Assembly (NCBI RefSeq): GCF_031921685.1
Contig: NZ_JAPDHU010000002.1
Coordinates: forward strand, 868,001 to 932,000
Source of the DNA: Terripilifer sp031921685
GTDB taxonomy: Bacteria > Pseudomonadota > Alphaproteobacteria > Rhizobiales > Beijerinckiaceae
Reading direction: 5' to 3'
DNA: 64,000 bases
Of this stretch, positions 58,435-64,000 are shown piece by piece; positions within the stretch are counted from its first letter, which is position 1; each line of letters starts with the position of its first letter. Under the pieces are notes generated by a model, which saw only the letters and a list, made by a program, of their open reading frames with translations, ran no database searches and had not been told where the DNA came from. Position numbers and translations under genes: made by a program.

Positions 58435-60921
58435 TCAGAAGCGGAAGGCGAGGCTCGCCCGGAATGTGCGCGGAACGCCAAGCGCTGCGCGTGTTCCGTT
58501 CCAGTTCGAAGACACCGCATATTTCTCGTCGAAAATATTGTCGACGTTCAGACGCAGCGTAATGTCCTTGGTGATCTCGTAGGCCGCCATCGCATGAACC
58601 ACAGTATAGGCTGGCAGGCGTCCGAAATTGCCGTTCGGAATGATACGCAGCGCATCATCCGGCCGACCCAGATAGGACGAGCCAACATATTGGAAACCCC
58701 CGCCGACGGTCAGACCGATGGGAAAGCGGTACGTGGTCCACAGATTGGCGGTGACATTCGGCGTGAACGCCAATTCGTCACCGGACGTGCTGATGCGCGT
58801 ACCGTAGTCGCCCGGATCGGCACGACGGCGCACGCCGTCGAGATAGGCGCTGTGCAGGCGTTCCGAATTGATGATCGCCAGTCCACCGAACACGTTCCAC
58901 GCATCGGTGATCTTGCCCGCGACGCTGAATTCGGCACCTTGGACGACCTGACGGCCATAGCCCTTCAAGGTCGTCGTCGTTTCGCCGATGTCGCGACCGG
59001 TGATCGCGGCATTATGCTTTTCGATCCGGAACAAGGCGGCCGTGGCACTCAGGCGCTTGTCGAAGAAATCCCATTTGACGCCGACTTCATAGTTTAAAGC
59101 TTGCACCGGCTTGGCACCCGCGACCAGGCCTGGGAAGGCATTGTCGCCAGTCCGCGAGATATCCGGATTGGACATGAAGGCACCGGGCGGCAAGGTGGCG
59201 AGGCCCACGGAGGCATAGAACGTGCCGTCAGGCGTCGGCTTATAGACGACACCCAGCTTGCCGTTGAGCAGGAAGTGCGAGTCGCTGTAGCCGTCGAAGG
59301 CCCCAGCCGGCAGCCCGTTCATGCCCTTGCTGGAAATTTTGGCGTTGTATTGTTCAGCCCGCAGGCCGCCGGTGATCGACCAGCGCGGTCCGAATTCGAT
59401 CGTGTTGTAGGCATAGCCCGCAACACTGTTGATTTCGACCTTGTTGCGTTCGGTCGGCGCCGAGACCGGCGCGAAAGCGCGATCCGGGTTGGGGAAGAAG
59501 ACGCTGGTGGCTGGAACCGCACCGGTGCCATAGCGCAGAGCCTCCGATTCCTCGCGCGTGAGATCGATACCGACCGAGAAATTGTGGGTCAGCCAGCCGG
59601 TGTTGAAACGCCCCGACAGATTGGTGTTGTTGCTGAGAGTCGTCACCGTGCGATCGTAGAACTGGGTCTGTGCCGTCACGGTTTGAGTGCCCGGCACATA
59701 GGCCGTCGGCACGGTGTAACGGGCGAAGCGATCGACCCTCGACCAGCGCAACTGATTGCTCAGCGTCATGCGGTTGCCGAGATCATATTCGACCCGCGCC
59801 GTGATGGCGTCGCTCTGCACTTTGTCGACATCGGAGCGCAGGCCATAGAAATTGCTGCGCCGGGCGCTGCTCGCCACCGGATTGTAGTTCACCATGCCCT
59901 TGATGCTGGCCCCCGGCACGCCCCAATCCGGCACGTCATCGCGGGTCACGTGTTCGTAGGACAAGGTCGCCCGGAGATCGGTGCCCAGGCCCCAAGTGAT
60001 CGACGGCGCGATACCCCAGGCCTTGTTTTCGGCGATTGAGCGGCCCGGCACACCACTGTCCTCGACGAAGCCGTTCAAACGCAGCGCCGTGGTCGGCGCG
60101 ATCACATAATTGGCATCGACGGAGGCACGCTTGCGGGCTTTCGAATTGTACTGATCGAAGCCAAGGCCGATTTCACCAGACGAGAAGTTCGCCAACTGCG
60201 GCGTCTTGGTGACGATGTTGACATAGCCGGAGAGACCACCCCGGCCATTGTCGGCAGCCGAGCCCTTGAACACTTCGACGCGCTCGACGTTGAACGTATC
60301 GCGCGTATAGCTGCCGTTGTCGCGGGCGCCGTCCACATAGATGCTGCCGCTGCTGTCGAAGCCGCGCAGCTTGAAATTGTTGGTGGAGGTCGAGAAGCCG
60401 TTTTCGCCGGCATCGAAACTGATGCCCGGCGTGTTGCGCAAGACCTCGGTCAAGGTGCGCGCGCCCTGTTCCCGGATCACGGCATTCGGGATGACACTGA
60501 CCGTCTGCGGCGTATTGAGCAGCGGCGCCGTCTGCCGGGGCGAAGAAGCGGATTGCGTGTTGTAGGGGCCGGAGCCGATCGCCCCTTGCACGAATGTCGG
60601 CAATTGTGCGCTAGGACCTGCGGCGGCAACTGGGCGCGGCGCGGCGACCGTCGCGCGTTGAGCCCGGCGTGGCTGAGAGGCCGTGTTGCGCGTCGCGCGC
60701 GGTGTCGGACGGGCCGCCGCTGGGCGGGCGCGCTGTTGCGGCGCATCGACCGTCACCGGCGGCAGATCGGCGGCCGGTTGCGCCATTGCCACCTCGAAAG
60801 GCGCGACCGCGAGGAAAACGGCAGTCGTCATGGCACAGGTCGAAAGATCGAGGGGCTTAGCGAGTTTGATACCGTCCTTCGCCGCAAATGCCCCCGAAGC
60901 AGCCCGCTGTATATCGCTCAT
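58435..60921 (-). CDS. TonB-dependent siderophore receptor (Fiu-like)
   Basis: An 828-residue outer-membrane receptor. After a signal region ending PFEVAMAQPA comes a long Ala/Pro/Arg-rich linker (~60-130), then the plug: NTPQTVSVIPNAVIREQGAR (~136-155), LRNTPGISFDAGENGFSTST, FKLRGFDSSGSIYVDGARDN and NGRGGLSGYVNIVTKTP. The barrel ends RTFRASLAFRF, a C-terminal Phe as required. No N-terminal STN signalling domain. It is placed with Fiu/PiuA-type catecholate receptors by its PiuC neighbour. Iron regulation is expected; palindromes lie upstream. Confidence 0.93.
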   Translation of the reverse strand: MSDIQRAASGAFAAKDGIKLAKPLDLSTCAMTTAVFLAVAPFEVAMAQPAADLPPVTVDAPQQRARPAAARPTPRATRNTASQPRRAQRATVAAPRPVAAAGPSAQLPTFVQGAIGSGPYNTQSASSPRQTAPLLNTPQTVSVIPNAVIREQGARTLTEVLRNTPGISFDAGENGFSTSTNNFKLRGFDSSGSIYVDGARDNGSYTRDTFNVERVEVFKGSAADNGRGGLSGYVNIVTKTPQLANFSSGEIGLGFDQYNSKARKRASVDANYVIAPTTALRLNGFVEDSGVPGRSIAENKAWGIAPSITWGLGTDLRATLSYEHVTRDDVPDWGVPGASIKGMVNYNPVASSARRSNFYGLRSDVDKVQSDAITARVEYDLGNRMTLSNQLRWSRVDRFARYTVPTAYVPGTQTVTAQTQFYDRTVTTLSNNTNLSGRFNTGWLTHNFSVGIDLTREESEALRYGTGAVPATSVFFPNPDRAFAPVSAPTERNKVEINSVAGYAYNTIEFGPRWSITGGLRAEQYNAKISSKGMNGLPAGAFDGYSDSHFLLNGKLGVVYKPTPDGTFYASVGLATLPPGAFMSNPDISRTGDNAFPGLVAGAKPVQALNYEVGVKWDFFDKRLSATAALFRIEKHNAAITGRDIGETTTTLKGYGRQVVQGAEFSVAGKITDAWNVFGGLAIINSERLHSAYLDGVRRRADPGDYGTRISTSGDELAFTPNVTANLWTTYRFPIGLTVGGGFQYVGSSYLGRPDDALRIIPNGNFGRLPAYTVVHAMAAYEITKDITLRLNVDNIFDEKYAVSSNWNGTRAALGVPRTFRASLAFRF

Positions 60922-61376
60922 TTTCTTCTGTTCCCCGCAGATTTACCGAAGTAAATCTTGATTTGTTTGTGGTTCTGCGGAGCAACGACTGGGATACGGG
61001 CGGCTATTGAGTCAATAATGTGCCGGAATAAGATATTTAGAATAAAAACAATTTAGTAGCTGTGATTCTACCCAAGCAGGACAGGTATTTGTACGACATT
61101 TTAGATGTAATCTAATCTTGAGCTGAGGTCTTAAAGGTCTCGTATTCATTCATTTTTGGATTTCGAACGAGCTTTTCAATACTTTGCATATGCTGGTTTT
61201 GCTCAAGAAAAGCACCGTCGTGACCTTAGTCGATTTGAAGTGAATGTTGTTTTTCTGCTACAGCTTCGTTGTCCGATTGTTCTCCCAAAATGAAGAACAC
61301 GGGCGTGATGGAGGCGCCGAGGGAAGGAATCGCAGAGCGATTCTCGTTTCCGCCGGCTGAGCACGCGGGAGGAAAT
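60922..61376. promoter_or_regulatory. Control region of the TonB receptor and the divergent Bug gene
   Basis: About 455 bp, AT-rich compared with the flanks. AGATTTAC-CGAA-GTAAATCT (60939-60958) is a perfect 8-bp inverted repeat 18 bp before the receptor start. TTAGAT-GTA-ATCTAA (61101-61115) is a perfect 6-bp repeat with a 3-bp spacer, similar in shape to Irr-type iron-control elements (TTTAGAA-N3-TTCTAAA). No gene is convincing here. Iron-dependent binding is inferred only. Confidence 0.5.
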
Positions 61377-62402
61377 ATGACCTTGCAGGCACGGGCCCTG
61401 AAAGCGCTGACGATCGTCTTTACAGCTGCTCTGGGCAGCGTCACAGCCCAGGCGCAGACCGGCGACTTTTACAAAGGCAAGACCATCAAGATCGTTCTGC
61501 CGACGGCACCCGGCGGTTCGACCTCGCTCTATGGACTGCTGATCGCCGAACATCTGCAGCGCCACATTCCCGGCAATCCGGTGGTGACCACCGAATATCG
61601 TGTCGGGGCCGGGGGCATCGTTGCTGCCAACTATGTCTATAACGCCGCCCCCAAAGACGGCACCGTCATCACCATGTTGATTTCCGGTCTGCTGGCCGAG
61701 GACACCCAGCCCGAGGCGGTGAAATTCAAGGCCGCGAAATTCCGCTACATCGGCCGGGCTGCCGATCTGCCCCGAGCCTTCGTCGCCTGGCACAGCGCCG
61801 GCATCAACACGATCGACGATGCGCGCAAGCGCGAGGTGGCGTTGGGCTCCTCAGGCAAGGGCGCTCTGACATCCATCCATCCGCTCCTCGTCAACGATAT
61901 CTACGGCACCAAATTCAAGATCGTGAACGGTTATGCCGGTGCCGGCACGACCTATCTGGCGCTCGAACGTGGCGAGATCGACGCGACGACCGTCGCCTGG
62001 GAAGGATTGGTCGCCCAGCATGCCGACTGGCTGCGCGACGGCAAGATCAAGGTGCTCGCCACCATGGGCAGCCGCAAGTTCACCGGCTATGAGACCGTGC
62101 CGAAGGTCGAAAGCCTGGCGAAAACCGCCGACGATCGCGAACTGCTCTCCTATTCGGTTCATTACGCCGACGTCGGTCAGGCGCTGGCCGCACCGGCGGA
62201 AATTCCCGACGACCGGCTGCAAATCCTGCGCCGTGCCTTTGACGCGATGGTCGCCGATCCGGCCTTCATCGCCTCGACGAAGAGCAAGAATGTCGAGATC
62301 GAACCGATGACTGGCGAAGAGCTGCAAGCCTTCGTCGAGAAAGCGGCGCAGCGTTCGCCGAAGATCAGCGAGCGTATGCGCGCCCTGGTCAGCGCTGAAT
62401 AA
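61377..62402 (+). CDS. Bug/TctC-family periplasmic binding protein
   Basis: A 341-residue protein from ATG 61377 after GGGAGGAAAT; the frame is open from 61269 but without signal. A signal peptide (LTIVFTAALGSVTAQAQ) precedes GKTIKIVLPTAPGGSTSLYG (~35-54) and the rest of the Bug fold (VGAGGIVAANYVYNAAPKDG). It belongs to the subgroup without the usual PG(G)xxD lid pattern (GGSTSLY). It is an orphan receptor for a small carboxylate. Its end overlaps a convergent membrane gene by 14 bp. Confidence 0.87.
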   Translation: MTLQARALKALTIVFTAALGSVTAQAQTGDFYKGKTIKIVLPTAPGGSTSLYGLLIAEHLQRHIPGNPVVTTEYRVGAGGIVAANYVYNAAPKDGTVITMLISGLLAEDTQPEAVKFKAAKFRYIGRAADLPRAFVAWHSAGINTIDDARKREVALGSSGKGALTSIHPLLVNDIYGTKFKIVNGYAGAGTTYLALERGEIDATTVAWEGLVAQHADWLRDGKIKVLATMGSRKFTGYETVPKVESLAKTADDRELLSYSVHYADVGQALAAPAEIPDDRLQILRRAFDAMVADPAFIASTKSKNVEIEPMTGEELQAFVEKAAQRSPKISERMRALVSAE

Positions 62403-62835
62403 GGTTGGGCCTGGTCAGGCGCCATATGGTGGCGCCGACCAGCAGGCCCAGGATACAGGCCGACAGCGGTACGCGGGGGCGAGACAACAAGGTGTCGACC
62501 ACTTCTCGAAGGGTGAAGTCGAGTTCCTTGGTTACGATAAGCCCCATGCAAAGGGAGCCAAGGAACCAGAACACGAAACCGATCAGGAGCCAGATCAGCA
62601 CATAGGCCAGAAAGCCCGACTGCCGCGCGCGAAGAAACAGATGCGCAGGCAACCCGAACAGAAAGGCCGGAACATAGCCGACGATCAATCCGACGATCAC
62701 CGACCTGACGACCCACATGAACTGGTCCGGTTCGCCAAAGAAGTCGGGCGGCTTCGAGAAGAAGGCCGCGTAGATCGCAAAGATAAAAGGTATCCACAGC
62801 GGAGCCGCGAGGAATGCAATGATCGTTCGTGCCAT
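62389..62835 (-). CDS. Uncharacterised four-helix membrane protein
   Basis: A 148-residue protein with four predicted membrane helices (IIAFLAAPLWIPFIFAIYAA, ~5-24; VVRSVIVGLIVGYVPAFLFG, ~42-61; LAYVLIWLLIGFVFWFLG; PLSACILGLLVGATIW). I do not recognise the family. It lies 12 bp downstream of the lipase-like gene and may be co-transcribed with it. Confidence as a gene is good, function unknown. Confidence 0.7.
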   Translation of the reverse strand: MARTIIAFLAAPLWIPFIFAIYAAFFSKPPDFFGEPDQFMWVVRSVIVGLIVGYVPAFLFGLPAHLFLRARQSGFLAYVLIWLLIGFVFWFLGSLCMGLIVTKELDFTLREVVDTLLSRPRVPLSACILGLLVGATIWRLTRPNLIQR

Positions 62836-62847
62836 GAGTTCCGCTGT

Positions 62848-63519
62848 CTATCGGTTGAAAGAGCCTGTTTCCAGGAAAGCGAGCACCTGCGTGATCACCC
62901 GTCGGTCATAAACCATCAAGGTGTGCGACACAGGCAAGACGATATGATCGCGCATGTTGCGCAGGCGTGTCGAGGTAACCGACACCTTGCCATCATTGGG
63001 CCGCGGCAGCAGAAAGCGCGGAAAGATCGGGTCAAGCGGGCGATCGCCGGCGATGATGCCGAGTTCATAGTCGACGCGGCCGAGCATATCTTGATCGATC
63101 CGGGCGCGTCCCGTCCGCAATTGCGGCCCAACGGGTCCAAGCACCAGATGATCGAGGCGGAGCCGAAACAGAAGATCGGCCAATTCACTGCCGCGATTGG
63201 GCGGCGCCAGCATCACCACGCGTCCCAATTTTTCCGGCCGATGCGAAGCAATCAACGCACGCACCACCAGGCCGCCGAGAGAGTGGCTCACAAAGTGCAG
63301 AGGGCCATCGATCTCCCGGGCGAACTGATCGATACGCGGCTTCAGGTGATCGACGATGTGAGCCAGCGATCGCCAGGGGCTGTTATAGCTCGGCGCCAAG
63401 GTGGAATAGCCGTCGCGCTTCAAGGCCGCCGCGATCGAGGCCATCGAACGGCCGGTGCGGCCGTGCCCATGCAAAAGAACGACTCCGCCTTTCGATCCGA
63501 CCACGGCTCGCGTCACCAC
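62848..63519 (-). CDS. Lipase/esterase-like alpha/beta hydrolase
   Basis: A 223-residue hydrolase. GGVVLLHGHGRTGRSMASIA (~11-30) gives the oxyanion HGHGR motif, the nucleophile elbow is FVSHSLGGLVVRALI (~75-89), and the His is in VLPVSHTLMVYDRR (~193-206). It resembles PGAP1-like or EstA-type small lipases. It overlaps the upstream CaiB/BaiF gene by 7 bp, so both belong to one transcript. Substrate unknown. Confidence 0.85.
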   Translation of the reverse strand: MVTRAVVGSKGGVVLLHGHGRTGRSMASIAAALKRDGYSTLAPSYNSPWRSLAHIVDHLKPRIDQFAREIDGPLHFVSHSLGGLVVRALIASHRPEKLGRVVMLAPPNRGSELADLLFRLRLDHLVLGPVGPQLRTGRARIDQDMLGRVDYELGIIAGDRPLDPIFPRFLLPRPNDGKVSVTSTRLRNMRDHIVLPVSHTLMVYDRRVITQVLAFLETGSFNR

Positions 63520-64000
63520 GCCGGCTTCGAGGAACCAAGCCGCTGCGCACCGCGTTCCCAGCGCATCGGTGCACCGACGATATTAGCCGGTGGATGATAG
63601 CGCCGGGCCTCGCCCCAAGGCGTCGTTTCGATGAAAGGCGCCACGTCGGCTATGCCGCCTTCGCTCCAATGTGCCTCGCTCGCCAGTTCACGCAGACTGA
63701 CCAAAAGCGCCGCCGTGCGCGCCAGCGACAGCCGCGCCGAGGCGAGCTTTTCGCCATTCTGACGCGCGATGATCTGGCGGATCACCGCCGCCGCCATCAA
63801 ATAGCCGGTGGCGTGATCGAGCGCCTGAACGGGCAGGGACACCGGATGATCCGTTCCTTTCCAGGCCATGCCGGCTTCGGCGATGCCACTGCTGAACTGC
63901 ACCAGGCTGTCAAAGCCGCGGCGGCCTTTCCAGGGGCCCGTCCAGCCATAGGCATCGAGCGACACTTCGATGAGATCGCGATTGAGTTTGCGGCGCTCGG
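63513..64000 (-). CDS. CaiB/BaiF CoA-transferase family protein (N-terminus beyond window)
   Basis: About 160 C-terminal residues are seen; the frame is open to the window edge (RKLNRDLIEVSLDAYGWTGP). FDSLVQFSSGIAEAGMAW (~30-47 of the visible part), VQALDHATGYLMAAAVIRQI (~59-78) and the closing PPANIVGAPMRWERGAQRLG fit family III CoA-transferases such as formyl-CoA transferase. The family transfers CoA between carboxylic acids. It is upstream of and overlapping the lipase-like gene. Confidence 0.82.
   Translation of the reverse strand, partial: ERRKLNRDLIEVSLDAYGWTGPWKGRRGFDSLVQFSSGIAEAGMAWKGTDHPVSLPVQALDHATGYLMAAAVIRQIIARQNGEKLASARLSLARTAALLVSLRELASEAHWSEGGIADVAPFIETTPWGEARRYHPPANIVGAPMRWERGAQRLGSSKPAW

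Overview
The window reads as GC-rich (visibly around 60 percent) chromosomal DNA from an alphaproteobacterium, most likely a soil member of the Hyphomicrobiales (Rhizobiales). The evidence is the gene order rlpA - D,D-carboxypeptidase - tmk - holB - metG - tatD - MBL hydrolase, an EcfG-type promoter next to small stress proteins, a HisKA_2 histidine kinase, several Bug/TctC binding proteins, and a Liv-type transporter paired with a flavin monooxygenase. I cannot name genus or species. No transposase, integrase, phage gene or CRISPR array was seen. One tRNA gene (Ser, UGA anticodon) is present.

Layout. 1-5.6 kb: a minus-strand branched-chain-amino-acid-type ABC importer (livKHMGF) followed by a FAD monooxygenase cut by the window edge. 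5.8-9.9 kb: a SnoaL-like Tat-exported protein and an MFS carrier, divergent from an acyl-CoA-dehydrogenase-fold flavin monooxygenase, with a TetR regulator. 10-13.7 kb: a DUF418 membrane protein with a TetR regulator, then a decayed amidohydrolase and a frameshifted Bug-type binding protein. 13.8-22.8 kb: hydrolases, SDR enzymes, AraC and TetR regulators, a DMT exporter, a CocE-type hydrolase and a rifampin ADP-ribosyltransferase (arr). 22.8-25.8 kb: a GIY-YIG protein, DUF2239, an aminoglycoside AAC(3)-I acetyltransferase, DoxX with its TetR, and tRNA-Ser. 25.9-34.5 kb: regulator-target pairs plus a small secreted protein made of 16-residue repeats. 34.6-38.3 kb: a stress and signalling block (PAS-LuxR regulator, HisKA_2 kinase, CsbD, YeaQ-like, PRC-barrel). 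38.4-44.7 kb: SDR/AraC, Ohr, TfoX-like, a scar made of two truncated genes (RibD_C-type reductase and LysR), an ECF41 sigma factor with its AhpD-like target, and a diguanylate cyclase. 45.4-52.8 kb: the conserved cell-wall, replication and translation operon. 52.8-56.6 kb: an IclR-linked operon of LLM flavin monooxygenase, class II aldolase and Bug protein. 56.6-60.9 kb: a TonB siderophore receptor, PiuC-type hydroxylase and FMN hydroxy-acid oxidase. 61.4-64 kb: another Bug protein, a membrane protein, a lipase-like hydrolase and a partial CaiB/BaiF CoA-transferase.

The window is dominated by small regulator-plus-target modules with palindromic operators, and by uptake and oxidation genes for organic acids or aromatic compounds whose substrates cannot be read from sequence. 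The most unusual items are the cysteine-capped hexadecapeptide-repeat protein, the chromosomal co-location of arr and aac(3)-I homologues, a single-deletion scar that beheaded a divergent LysR/reductase pair, and an apparent bidirectional ECF41 promoter.
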